Under the pieces are notes generated by a model. That model was given only the letters and a program-made list of their open reading frames with translations. It did not search any database and was not told the DNA's origin. Below, one piece after another: positions 19,296-27,433 of a stretch of DNA of 64,000 nt. The stretch is taken from assembly GCF_006352475.1 (NCBI RefSeq), contig NZ_VCMZ01000001.1, forward strand, positions 3,472,001 to 3,536,000, read 5' to 3'. Numbering within the stretch: position 1 is the stretch's first letter; each line of letters opens with the position of its first letter. This DNA is from Acinetobacter pullicarnis. GTDB lineage: Bacteria; Pseudomonadota; Gammaproteobacteria; Pseudomonadales; Moraxellaceae. Position numbers and translations under genes: made by a program.

Positions 19296-20513
19296 TCATT
19301 TTAACTTGGTCAGCTTACTGACCTCCTGCATGGTATGTTTGATTGGCTCATAGTCCAAAAACCACAAAAGATTAACACGTTGATTGGGATGCTTTTGTGC
19401 CAACAAATCAATCACGCTTTTTTCACCACGCCCTACCAAATGACGACGATAGAAGTAGTAAATCAGCAGCATTGTCGTTAACAACATTAAGCCCAGCATA
19501 ATCCAAAAACCATGCGGTGAAGCAAGCCCTGGAATGAACTCAAAGTTCATGCCATAGATTCCCGTCAATAAGGTGAGTGGTGCAAAAACTGCAGTAATAA
19601 TTGCGAGAATACGCATATTTTCATTGGTCTGATTAGAAATCGCAGAAAAATGCAATTCAATCGCAGCCTTGATTGCACTGCTAAATCGAGCCGTATGCTT
19701 TTGAATACGTTCAATATGATTGCTTAAGTCGTGGATTCGCATCAATAAAATATCAGCACGTTCTAGATTTTTCTTGGCCCGATGATGCTGTTCATTGTCA
19801 ATAATTTCATCGCTTAACTCTTGGATCACCTCAATCTGCTCTTCACATAGATTTTCAATTTGCTGAAAAGCCATATTTTCTTGTAACAGTTGATGCCATT
19901 GATTAAAACGTCGATGCCCTTGCAACAAGGCCTGCTGCCAATACTCAACGCGTTTGGTCAACGGCACCCGAATATCGACATATTCATCGACCATGCTATT
20001 GAGTAAACGCAGGGTTAAATCGATTGGTGAACTCGCCAATTTTCGTGGTTTATTTTGTTGTTCAATCTCACGACTCACAATCATTTCAATACGAGCAATA
20101 AAACTTTCCATGGCTTTATTGCCCGTCTCACGCACACTCACCAAGGTATTTGGCGTAATCACAAAACTCACAGGTGAGGTTGCCAGACCAAAGATCCGCT
20201 CATGTTCTTCGGCTGCGTCCGCAGTAATATGGTCGTCACGGGTAATCAATTTACGAAAAATGAGTAAATTGTAGTCTTCGATTGCATCGAAGACACAGGG
20301 ATGTTCAAGATTTAAAATATCCTGCACATGCAATTCATTTAAACACAGACCACTGGCCTGCTGAATCTGTTGCTGCCATGCTTCAGCACGGTTAACCACA
20401 TCTTCACGGGTACAATCAATCCAAATAAAAATCGGGGATTGATCTCGACTGGCCGTTTTTTGAATATAAGTATAATGATCTGTCGTATCTTGATAAAAAT
20501 AATAGGTTTGCAT
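19296..20513 (-). CDS. corA: CorA-family divalent metal transporter
   Basis: 405 residues. A large cytoplasmic N-terminal domain with long helices (about 1-335) is followed by two membrane helices near the C-terminus. The diagnostic GMN ion-filter motif is at 321-323 (TGIYGMNFE), preceded by the pore helix FAPLTLLTG. CorA pentamers import Mg2+, while relatives (ZntB) move Zn2+; the substrate is not decidable here. The length is longer than E. coli CorA (316) because of N-terminal sequence. Transcribed after pnp but separated from it by a terminator. Confidence 0.88.
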   Translation of the reverse strand: MQTYYFYQDTTDHYTYIQKTASRDQSPIFIWIDCTREDVVNRAEAWQQQIQQASGLCLNELHVQDILNLEHPCVFDAIEDYNLLIFRKLITRDDHITADAAEEHERIFGLATSPVSFVITPNTLVSVRETGNKAMESFIARIEMIVSREIEQQNKPRKLASSPIDLTLRLLNSMVDEYVDIRVPLTKRVEYWQQALLQGHRRFNQWHQLLQENMAFQQIENLCEEQIEVIQELSDEIIDNEQHHRAKKNLERADILLMRIHDLSNHIERIQKHTARFSSAIKAAIELHFSAISNQTNENMRILAIITAVFAPLTLLTGIYGMNFEFIPGLASPHGFWIMLGLMLLTTMLLIYYFYRRHLVGRGEKSVIDLLAQKHPNQRVNLLWFLDYEPIKHTMQEVSKLTKLK

Positions 20514-20555
20514 AAATATAAAATACGTTTAATCCGCTTACACGCATGATGCCAT

Positions 20556-20585
20556 AAAAAAAGTCCGCATCAAGCGGACTTTTTT
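20556..20585 (-). terminator. Intrinsic terminator after pnp
   Basis: GTCCGC / GCGGAC stem extended by A-T pairs (AAAAAGTCCGC with GCGGACTTTTT), loop ATCAA. T tracts on both strands. Located 44 bases past the pnp stop and before the corA start. Confidence 0.88.
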
Positions 20586-20628
20586 CGGTACAAGTAATCT
20601 TGGGCTAAGTTTGAACTCAGCTTAGGAT

Positions 20629-22722
20629 TTAAGCTTGTTCAATATCTTTCATGCTCAATTTAATACGACCACGGTTGTCGACGTCTTGTACTTGAACTTT
20701 AATTTCTTGACCTTCAGTTAACACGTCAGTTACGTTTGCAACGCGTTCATTTGAAATTTGTGAAATATGCAATAGGCCATCAGTACCCGGCATAATGTTC
20801 ACAAATGCACCAAATTCAACAATACGAATCACTTTACCAGTATAGATCGTACCTGGTTCAATCTCAGCAGTTAATGCTTGGATTTTCGCAATTGCGGCTT
20901 TTGCTGCAGCTTTGGTTTCACCAAAGACACGAACGGTACCGTTGTCTTCAATATCAATCGCAGCTTTGGTTTCTTCAGTGATTGCGCGGATGGTTGCACC
21001 ACCTTTACCAATAACATCACGGATCTTGTCTGGATTAATGTTAATCACTTCAAAGGTCGGTGCGTGCATAGAAATTTCAGCACGTGCACGAGAAAGTACT
21101 TGGTTCATTGCGTTCAAGATATGCATACGACCTGCATAAGCTTGATTCAATGCAACTTCCATAATTTCTTCGTTAATACCTTCGATTTTAATGTCCATTT
21201 GAAGCGCAGTAATACCATTGGCAGAACCAGCAACTTTAAAGTCCATATCACCAAGATGATCTTCATCACCTAAGATGTCAGAAAGTACGGCAAAACGCTC
21301 GCCTTCTTTGACGAGGCCCATTGCAATACCTGCAACAGGTGCTTTTAACGGTACACCCGCATCCATAAGCGCAAGTGATGCACCACAAACAGACGCCATT
21401 GAAGACGAACCATTTGATTCAGTGATATCAGATACGATACGAATCACGTACGGGAAGCGGTCAGCAGCAGGAAGAACGGCTTGAATACCACGGCGTGCAA
21501 GACGACCATGACCGATTTCACGACGTTTAGGACCAGATTCACGACCTGTTTCACCTACAGAGTATGCAGGGAAGTTGTAATGCAACATGAAGTTGTCAGT
21601 TTTTGTACCACATAAGGTATCAACCATGAGCGCGTCACGGGTATTACCGAGTGTTGCAGTCACAAGTGCCTGAGTTTCACCACGGGTAAACAATGCTGAA
21701 CCGTGTGCACGATCCAATACCCCAGCTTGTACATCTAATGCACGGACAGTTGTGGTATCACGACCGTCAATACGTGGCTTGCCTGACAAAATGTTGTCAC
21801 GCACAGTGCGGTATTTTAGATCTTCAAATAATTCGTTTACTTCGTCAGCCACACCCGCTTCAGCGCCTTCAGGAGCAAACTGCGCCATTGCTTCAGCATG
21901 TAAAGCATCAAGTGCGGTATAACGGTCTTGTTTGACTGCAATGGTATAAGCTTCAGAAATTTTTGCTTCAAATGCATCTTTTAACTGAGCAAGTAAAGCT
22001 TCATTTTTGCTTGGTGCAACCCAAGTTGATTGTTTTGCACCCGCAGCAGCTGCAAATTCTTTAATCGCTTGAATAGCGATTTGCATTTCGTCATGACCGA
22101 ACAGTACAGCACCTAGCATTTGGTCTTCTGAAAGCTCTTTCGCTTCAGATTCAACCATCAATACTGCAGATTCAGTACCTGCAACCACAAGATCAAGTTC
22201 ACTTTCTTTTAACTGTTCGTGATTTGGGTTAAGAACATATTCACCGTTGATCAAACCAACACGTGCACCACCGATTGGACCACGGAAAGGTACGCCTGCA
22301 ATTGAAAGTGCAGCCGAAGTACCTAACATCGCAGCAATATCTGCATCCATGGTTTTGTCAGAAGAAACCACACTTGCGGTTACTTGGATTTCGTTATAGA
22401 AACCTTCTGGGAACAATGGACGAATTGGACGGTCAATTAAGCGTGAAATTAAAGTTTCAGCTTCAGATGCACGACCTTCGCGCTTGCCATATCCACCTGG
22501 AATACGACCAGCTGCATATTGTTTTTCTTGATAATTTACAGTCAATGGGAAAAAGTCTTGACCCGCTTTAGCCGTTGGTTGAGCAACCACTGCAACCAAT
22601 ACAGTCACACCACCCATGGTAATAAAAACAGTATTCGCTTGACGAGCAACACGACCTGTTTCTAAAACAACTTGATGTTGACCAAATTGGAATTCTTTAC
22701 GAATAATATTAAACATAGACAT
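20629..22722 (-). CDS. pnp: Polynucleotide phosphorylase
   Basis: 697 residues; phosphorolytic 3'-5' exoribonuclease of the RNA degradosome. Two RNase PH-like domains (about 1-215 and 300-530, with [22 protein letters not shown] and [20 protein letters not shown]) are followed by a KH domain ([15 protein letters not shown]) and a C-terminal S1 domain ending [17 protein letters not shown] 22722 is preceded by AGGAAA. It follows rpsO on the same strand with a 244-base structured leader, the same order as in E. coli, where RNase III and PNPase itself control pnp mRNA decay. Confidence 0.97.
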   Translation of the reverse strand: MSMFNIIRKEFQFGQHQVVLETGRVARQANTVFITMGGVTVLVAVVAQPTAKAGQDFFPLTVNYQEKQYAAGRIPGGYGKREGRASEAETLISRLIDRPIRPLFPEGFYNEIQVTASVVSSDKTMDADIAAMLGTSAALSIAGVPFRGPIGGARVGLINGEYVLNPNHEQLKESELDLVVAGTESAVLMVESEAKELSEDQMLGAVLFGHDEMQIAIQAIKEFAAAAGAKQSTWVAPSKNEALLAQLKDAFEAKISEAYTIAVKQDRYTALDALHAEAMAQFAPEGAEAGVADEVNELFEDLKYRTVRDNILSGKPRIDGRDTTTVRALDVQAGVLDRAHGSALFTRGETQALVTATLGNTRDALMVDTLCGTKTDNFMLHYNFPAYSVGETGRESGPKRREIGHGRLARRGIQAVLPAADRFPYVIRIVSDITESNGSSSMASVCGASLALMDAGVPLKAPVAGIAMGLVKEGERFAVLSDILGDEDHLGDMDFKVAGSANGITALQMDIKIEGINEEIMEVALNQAYAGRMHILNAMNQVLSRARAEISMHAPTFEVININPDKIRDVIGKGGATIRAITEETKAAIDIEDNGTVRVFGETKAAAKAAIAKIQALTAEIEPGTIYTGKVIRIVEFGAFVNIMPGTDGLLHISQISNERVANVTDVLTEGQEIKVQVQDVDNRGRIKLSMKDIEQA

Positions 22723-22746
22723 GTAATTGTATTTCCTGATTTTTTT

Positions 22747-22827
22747 CTAGTGGAGACCCCTAAGCTTTGGCATTTTTTGCCGGAGACAAGCATCAAAATA
22801 ACAAAGCTTAGAAGCCGACCTCACTAG
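22747..22827 (-). promoter_or_regulatory. Long stem-loop in the pnp leader, probable RNase III processing site
   Basis: CTAGTG pairs with CACTAG and CTAAGCTTTG with CAAAGCTTAG, separated by an internal loop, giving a 16-bp broken stem about 24 bases before the pnp start. In E. coli the equivalent leader stem is cut by RNase III so that PNPase can degrade its own message. The structure here is seen; the role is inferred. Confidence 0.6.
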
Positions 22828-22860
22828 ATAACTTATAAAAACACGTTTTAAAAACACAAA

Positions 22861-22884
22861 GAAGGAGCGAACAATCGCCCCTTC
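22861..22884 (-). terminator. Hairpin after rpsO (partial terminator)
   Basis: 10-bp stem with one G-U pair (GAAGGAGCGA / TCGCCCCTTC), loop ACAA. On the minus strand it is followed by TTTGTGTTTTT, 82 bases past the rpsO stop. Likely gives partial termination between rpsO and pnp. Confidence 0.65.
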
Positions 22885-22966
22885 TCAACTACCTAGTCAA
22901 TGCTAGGTAAACTTCTGCTTTCAGCAACTGCATAGGCATATGATGAAATTAAAAGTTTAAATCGAA

Positions 22967-23236
22967 TTAACGACGTAAACCTAGTGCAGCAATCAAAGCT
23001 GTATAACGTGACACGTCTTTACCTTTAAGGTAATCAAGCAATTTACGACGTTGGTTAACCATACGGATCAAACCACGACGGCTGTGATGGTCATGTTTGT
23101 GATCTTTAAAGTGACCTTGCAAACTGTTAATTTGAGCAGTTAACAAAGCAACTTGAACTTCTGGTGAACCTGTATCGTTTTCTGCACGTGCGAATTTAGC
23201 AACGATTTCTGCGCGATCTGCGTTAGTTAAAGCCAT
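22967..23236 (-). CDS. rpsO: 30S ribosomal protein S15
   Basis: 89 residues, the standard length, with the S15 signature: [22 protein letters not shown] at about 15-36, then [24 protein letters not shown], and the end [13 protein letters not shown]. Binds 16S rRNA at the central-domain three-way junction early in 30S assembly. A CGGAGAAA ribosome site precedes ATG. First gene of the rpsO-pnp unit. Confidence 0.98.
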   Translation of the reverse strand: MALTNADRAEIVAKFARAENDTGSPEVQVALLTAQINSLQGHFKDHKHDHHSRRGLIRMVNQRRKLLDYLKGKDVSRYTALIAALGLRR

Positions 23237-23541
23237 TCGATTTCTCCGAGATGCTTAATATTTAATGATTGATAAAAATCAATTTGGTCAAAAACCGCGT
23301 TGACTGCCGTGCATCACTACAGCATTCGGCCATTTTAAAGGAACTACCGCAAGATTGCAAAAGATGCATTGCATATTTGTTGAACTCATATGAACACTCC
23401 GAAAAGGAATCTGTTCAATAAACGCAGTTTCTCAGAGTGATTTTAAAAGAAAGGTAAAGTGCCATGCTGAAATGCAAAAATTTAGTCTGGATCTCGACGG
23501 CACTGTATCTGCTCCAAAAGCGTATCTCTAATTCTGTTGTT

Positions 23542-23577
23542 TCAACACCCTGTCGATGTGTCTCAACACCTAGTCGA
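23542..23577. repeat. Two 15-base direct repeats, 21 bases apart
   Basis: TCAACACCCTGTCGA and TCAACACCTAGTCGA, 13 of 15 bases alike, start-to-start distance 21 bases (two helical turns). About 310-340 bases upstream of rpsO. Could be paired protein-binding sites or part of a small RNA; nothing else identifies them. Confidence 0.4.
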
Positions 23578-23753
23578 GTCAAGCTCTTTTTTCAAATAAT
23601 GCATAAAACTAAAAAGGCGCGATCATAACTCAATTTTTAACCAGAAGTAATCGTTTATTTGTTAATCGATCTCCTGAAATTCAACACACTTAACTCAAAT
23701 AAGGTGGAAATACTTTTATTTTGATTGTTTAACTCTTTATTCCCGACATAAGA

Positions 23754-23783
23754 AAAGGCCCTTAAGCAAGCTTAAGGGCCTTT
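23754..23783 (-). terminator. Strong intrinsic terminator-like hairpin
   Basis: Perfect 13-bp stem AAAGGCCCTTAAG / CTTAAGGGCCTTT, loop CAAG. The T-rich tail is better on the minus strand (CCTTTTCTTAT). The gene it ends is not obvious: the insertion sequence lies just to the right, so an upstream transcript may have been split. Confidence 0.7.
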
Positions 23784-23830
23784 CGTGCGCTGTAGTTTCT
23801 TAATTAATAGTTTTTATAATTTTATTTATC

Positions 23831-23855
23831 TGTCCCGTCCTAGAATAGGTTGACA
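23831..23855 (+). repeat. IS left terminal inverted repeat
   Basis: 25-bp end starting TGTCCCGTCC; matches the right end at 21 of 25 positions (differences at 5, 6, 12 and 13). Confidence 0.88.
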
Positions 23856-23883
23856 CAACAGAGCGTTAGCTCAGGAGTGTCAA

Positions 23884-24285
23884 ATGAACCAATACGTTAA
23901 GCGTACTCAACGCGATTACAGCATGTCTTTTAAATTGAGTGTTGTCGCCCAAATTGAACGTGGCGAGATGACTTATATTGAAGCTGCTAAGCGCTACGGC
24001 ATACAGAGTCATTCAACTGTTCGTAACTGGTTAAGAAAGCATGGCTCTATGGATTGGTGTACGCTTGGAGCTACATCTAATAAAAACAGTGCCGCTAATA
24101 TGAAAAATCAACCACTTACTCCAGAACAACGTATTAAAGAATTAGAAGTGCAACTTCTTGAAGCACAACAAAAGGCTATGCTATTTGAAGAAGTCGTCAG
24201 AATTATTCGTACAGAGTACCCTAATCCACTGATAAAAAAGCCTTTAGGCAAGCTGTCCAAAACCTCAAAGCCGAAAAAGCGATGA
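23884..24285 (+). CDS. IS3-family transposase OrfA (HTH protein)
   Basis: 133 residues. The N-terminal helix-turn-helix (about 15-60: FKLSVVAQIERGEMTYIEAA, then RYGIQSHSTVRNWLRKHG) binds the IS ends, and a leucine-zipper-like coiled coil follows (EQRIKELEVQLLEAQQKAMLFEEVV). It ends in lysine-rich sequence. Near its 3' end a slippery heptamer AAAAAAG at 24234-24240 is in the A-AAA-AAG phase needed for minus-one slippage. Its stop overlaps the orfB ATG by 4 bases (ATGA). Confidence 0.92.
   Translation: MNQYVKRTQRDYSMSFKLSVVAQIERGEMTYIEAAKRYGIQSHSTVRNWLRKHGSMDWCTLGATSNKNSAANMKNQPLTPEQRIKELEVQLLEAQQKAMLFEEVVRIIRTEYPNPLIKKPLGKLSKTSKPKKR
24234..24240 (+). promoter_or_regulatory. Programmed minus-one frameshift heptamer
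   Basis: AAAAAAG read as ATA-AAA-AAG in orfA. After a one-base backward slip the frame continues GCC TTT AGG CAA without a stop into orfB, passing through its ATG. This would give the OrfAB fusion transposase typical of IS3 elements. Confidence 0.8.
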
Positions 24286-25145
24286 GTATTGATACCGCTT
24301 GCCGCCATTATGGTATTAGCCGCCAAGCCTATTACAAACAATTTCAAAGCCTTAAAGCTAAGGCGAAAATGGCTAATAGTGTGGTAGAACTTGTAATAAG
24401 TCAGCGGTTGCAATTACCCCGATTAGGGACACGTAAATTATATTTCTTACTTAAATCGCGCTTTCAAGATTTAAAAATCAAGCTTGGGCGAGATGGTTTA
24501 TTCGATATATTGCGTGGTGCAAATATGCTCATTAAACTCAGGCGTTCGTATCACAAAACGACGAATAGTCATCACCGTTTTAGAAAACACCCTAACGTAC
24601 TTAAAGCAGGTGAGAACCAAGTAGCTGTAACGGGTAGTGAGCAGTTGTGGGTTGCTGATATAACGTATATTCCTACACATGAACAAACAGTGTATTTAAG
24701 CCTGATCACAGATGCTTTCTCACGTAAAATCGTTGGATATTATGTGCATGAGAGCCTACATACAGAGCATGTAGCAAAAGCATTATTGGTAGCGATTAAA
24801 TCAAGGCAGACAGATCAGCAGCTAGTGCATCACTCGGATCGAGGTATTCAGTATTGTTCTGATAATTATCAAAATATTCATGTGGTTGAAGGTATTACCT
24901 GTTCAATGACAGACGGTTATGATTGTTATCAAAATGCTTTAGCGGAGCGAGTAAATGGAATCTTGAAACAGGAGTTTCTGCTAGAGAAGCCACGAGATTT
25001 AAAGCAAGCCCGAATAATAATTGCCGAATCAATTGAAGCCTATAATAGCTTGAGACCACATTTATCTTTAGGATATAAAACGCCTGATGCAGTGCATCAG
25101 GCGTCTATAATCGAGTTTAGAAATAGAGAGCAATTCGTTGCATAA
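24282..25145 (+). CDS. IS3-family transposase OrfB (DDE integrase)
   Basis: 287 residues with an HTH_21 segment near the N-terminus and an rve integrase core (about 115-275). The DDE residues are visible: D in WVADITYIPT, D in VHHSDRGIQYCS, and E in NALAERVNGILKQEF. The end LRPHLSLGYKTPDAVHQ is typical of the family. It can start by itself at ATG 24282 (coupled to the orfA stop) or be made as an OrfAB fusion by frameshifting. A 25-base near-perfect palindrome lies in its 3' end (25080-25104). Confidence 0.93.
   Translation: MSIDTACRHYGISRQAYYKQFQSLKAKAKMANSVVELVISQRLQLPRLGTRKLYFLLKSRFQDLKIKLGRDGLFDILRGANMLIKLRRSYHKTTNSHHRFRKHPNVLKAGENQVAVTGSEQLWVADITYIPTHEQTVYLSLITDAFSRKIVGYYVHESLHTEHVAKALLVAIKSRQTDQQLVHHSDRGIQYCSDNYQNIHVVEGITCSMTDGYDCYQNALAERVNGILKQEFLLEKPRDLKQARIIIAESIEAYNSLRPHLSLGYKTPDAVHQASIIEFRNREQFVA
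25080..25104. repeat. 25-base palindrome inside orfB
   Basis: ACGCCTGATGCA and TGCATCAGGCGT around a single G; 12-bp arms, perfect. It lies about 40 bases before the orfB stop. A stem-loop in mRNA would form here; no T tract follows. Confidence 0.6.
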
Positions 25146-25148
25146 AAC

Positions 25149-25173
25149 TGTCAACCTATTTCAGGACTAGACA
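25149..25173 (-). repeat. IS right terminal inverted repeat
   Basis: Reverse complement starts TGTCTAGTCCTG; pairs with 23831-23855. It lies just after the orfB stop. Confidence 0.88.
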
Positions 25174-25591
25174 ATCATTAGTATAAAGTGATTTATTCAC
25201 ATTTTTATTATGTTTACATATTGGCATATTTTTTTAAAAAAAGTTAGCCACTTTAGTAGCGTTATGTAAACAATAACTGTACATAAAGTTAACTGGTTAT
25301 TAACAATATTTTCTTAACAATCTCCGAAATTTGAACATAAAAAAGCCTTGTAGTCTCTCCCAAAACTACAAGGCTTAGCGGCTGTAAATTTCATCTTTAT
25401 TACTTACATACTTGTAAGCTCGCAATCTCTCGATTTTAAATTGTTTTCATTTTGCGATTTAACTCAACGTTCCTTGCCGAGCTATTTATTATGTAAACAC
25501 ATGATCTCAAAAAGATCCTATCCACTCTATGGGTAAATCTCTCGTATCCTTGTAAGCAATTTCCTACAAAATAGAAATTTAGCTTAATTAC
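25174..25591. other. 418-base gap between the IS and recD
   Basis: AT-rich. It contains three copies of TATGTAAACA (25211-25220 inverted, 25263-25272, 25490-25499) and a strong minus-strand terminator at 25343-25376. The 215 bases between that terminator and the recD stop have no reading frame of note and may be a recD 3' untranslated region or a small RNA. No gene is called. Confidence 0.5.
25343..25376 (-). terminator. Intrinsic terminator downstream of recD
   Basis: Perfect 12-bp stem AAGCCTTGTAGT / ACTACAAGGCTT, 10-base loop. On the minus strand it is followed by TTTTTTATG. It lies 216 bases past the recD stop, so it ends either the recCBD transcript or a separate RNA. Confidence 0.8.
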
Positions 25592-27397
25592 TCACCGTTT
25601 AGCGTCCTGCTGTATCTTTTTTGCTAAGCCACTGGTGCGACAAGTCTTCACAAATAAGCTCTTCGCAAAGGTATTTTTATCCACCAATAAGCTCACAACA
25701 GATTTTGCTCGCGTTATTGCGGTATAAATAAGTTCCTGACTTAAAAGCTTTTCTGAACTAGAATCAAAAACAACAGCCACATGCTTAAACTCTGAACCCT
25801 GCGATTTATGAATTGTCATTGCGAAGGCCGTTTGAATCGATTTTGGCAAACGTGTTGCAGCAAACCATAAATCCAAACTTGGAAAATAGACCTCATATTG
25901 CTGCGCTTGACTCCGATGTGGCAAACACAGACCAATGTCACCATTAGAGAGTCCAAGCTGATAATCATTACTTGTAATCATTACAGGCCGCCCCACATAC
26001 CAATCACCATGTCTCACATAGGGATATTGCTCTAAAAAAAGAGCTTCCATCGCCTTGTTCAATGCAGCCAAACCCAATCCCCCAAAATGGATCGGTGTCA
26101 AAATTCGATATTGATCAAAGGCCTTAACCAAGGCATCTAATTCTATCGACGGATCTTGATTGGCAATATAACGGTCAAGCTGCTCAAAATAATCACGAAA
26201 TCCCCAGCTCAACTTTTGATAGTTGTTAACACTCTCTTTTTCATACAGTTGCTCTAAGTACTCAAGTTGAATCACATCATCCATATCAACGCTTAAAGGC
26301 ACACGATTAAGTTGGGTTGCGGGCACAACGGCTTTCGCAAAATCCCTTAGTATCTGGTCTGCGTCAAAGTCTGGATTTTGCTGTGCTTGGATAAAACCGG
26401 CCATCTGACCAATTAAAGCACCCGCTTTAAAACGACGACTGGTAATCAAATTCACACGGTTGTCTCGTAGGAGCTCAAGCTGCTGCAAGTCTGCCAATAC
26501 CGCTCCGACATCGACAGAGGCCAATTGCTGTGCATCCCCCAATAAAATCAATCGGCATTGGGGTGAAATTGCCTCCAACAGCAAGGTAGCCAATTGCAAG
26601 TCCAACATTGAAGCTTCATCAATCACAATCACATCAAAGGGCAAAGGTTGTTTGGCATGAAAACGTGCCACACCATGATGGCCCAAGCCCAGTAAACGGT
26701 GAATCGTCAAGGTTTCTTGTTGCTTCAAGCCCTCATCCATCAAACCCAGCTCAGTCAGCTTTTCATCATTAAATGAATGTTGTAGTGCCTCTTTCATGCG
26801 CTGGGCCGCTTTCCCTGTCGGTGCTGCCATTGCAATCCGCAAGTCTGCATTGGCATCATGCAATACCGCGATAATCCGTGCCAGCGTATAGGTTTTCCCC
26901 GTACCCGGCCCACCTGTAATAATACTCAAAGCCTGTTTGGCCACCATCTCTAAGGCACTTTTTTGCTGTGGATCGCTGAGTAAATGCTGAAAGTTTTTTG
27001 TATCGACAATATCGACTTCTTGCTGCTGTATCCGAATGATTTGTTTGGCTAAACGCTGCTCAAGCTGCCAATAGCGATAAAGATATACAAATTGATCGTC
27101 ATAAACAAAAGGCGCAACCTCAGCAGATGCGTTATACTGCTCCACCGCGAGATGCTGCAACGCAAGTATTTGGCTTTCTGTCGCCGCAATACAGCTCTCG
27201 CCACGTGTCGTTGCAAGTAAAATCTGATGAATTAAATCAGTCGCTGCACCATGCCATCCTGAAGATGCTGGTGACTGCGCGAGTAAGTATCGACTCCAGA
27301 TTTCAATCCACGCAGGAATCTGAAGGTCTAAATCTTGCTTATTTTCCACACAGTTATCCTCAGAGTTATCTACAGGTTTTTCAACAAACTTACCCAC
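25592..27397 (-). CDS. recD: Exodeoxyribonuclease V alpha subunit RecD
   Basis: 601 residues; 5'-3' SF1B helicase of RecBCD. Walker A GGPGTGKT at 162-169, motif II VIDEASMLD, GDAQQLASVDVG (motif III) and a C-terminal UvrD-like end with FAMTIHKSQGSEF and YTAITRAK are all present. The frame opens with GTG at 27397, 37 bases past the recB stop, without a clear ribosome site. The first 20 residues are a four-residue repeat (VEKP, VDNS, EDNC, VENK) produced by a 12-bp DNA repeat, so a later non-ATG start is possible. Last gene of recC-recB-recD. Confidence 0.93.
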   Translation of the reverse strand: MGKFVEKPVDNSEDNCVENKQDLDLQIPAWIEIWSRYLLAQSPASSGWHGAATDLIHQILLATTRGESCIAATESQILALQHLAVEQYNASAEVAPFVYDDQFVYLYRYWQLEQRLAKQIIRIQQQEVDIVDTKNFQHLLSDPQQKSALEMVAKQALSIITGGPGTGKTYTLARIIAVLHDANADLRIAMAAPTGKAAQRMKEALQHSFNDEKLTELGLMDEGLKQQETLTIHRLLGLGHHGVARFHAKQPLPFDVIVIDEASMLDLQLATLLLEAISPQCRLILLGDAQQLASVDVGAVLADLQQLELLRDNRVNLITSRRFKAGALIGQMAGFIQAQQNPDFDADQILRDFAKAVVPATQLNRVPLSVDMDDVIQLEYLEQLYEKESVNNYQKLSWGFRDYFEQLDRYIANQDPSIELDALVKAFDQYRILTPIHFGGLGLAALNKAMEALFLEQYPYVRHGDWYVGRPVMITSNDYQLGLSNGDIGLCLPHRSQAQQYEVYFPSLDLWFAATRLPKSIQTAFAMTIHKSQGSEFKHVAVVFDSSSEKLLSQELIYTAITRAKSVVSLLVDKNTFAKSLFVKTCRTSGLAKKIQQDAKR

Positions 27398-27401
27398 AAT
27401 A
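27342..27401 (+). repeat. Five tandem 12-bp units resembling DnaA boxes
   Basis: Units begin at 27342, 27354, 27366, 27378 and 27390: TTTTCCACA, TTATCCTCA, TTATCTACA, TTTTCAACA and TTACCCACA, each plus 3 bases. The first fits the TTWTNCACA DnaA consensus fully; the others differ at one position. Two more (TTATCAACG 27444, TTATCCTCA 27456), also 12 apart, lie in the recB end. They overlap the recD N-terminal codons. Confidence 0.5.
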
Positions 27402-27433
27402 TAGTGATTTGATTTATATCAACTTCTTACATT

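Larger units (their letters stand above)
23237..23830. other. 594-base gap upstream of rpsO
   Basis: Must contain the rpsO promoter, though no single best -35/-10 pair was chosen. It also holds a pair of 15-base direct repeats (23542-23556 and 23563-23577; TCAACACC then GTCGA) at 21-base spacing, and a strong terminator-like hairpin (23754-23783). No reading frame of interest is seen. The right end abuts the insertion sequence. Confidence 0.5.
23831..25173 (+). mobile_element. IS3-family insertion sequence, complete
   Basis: 1343 bases. The left end TGTCCCGTCCTAGAATAGGT and the reverse complement of the right end TGTCTAGTCCTGAAATAGGT continue identically (GTTGACA), giving imperfect 25-bp terminal inverted repeats (21 of 25 match, starting TG). 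The element is flanked by the 3-base direct duplication ATC at 23828-23830 and 25174-25176. It carries orfA and orfB in the typical minus-one arrangement. Both frames are intact, so it may be active. The exact IS name cannot be given from reading alone. Confidence 0.92.
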
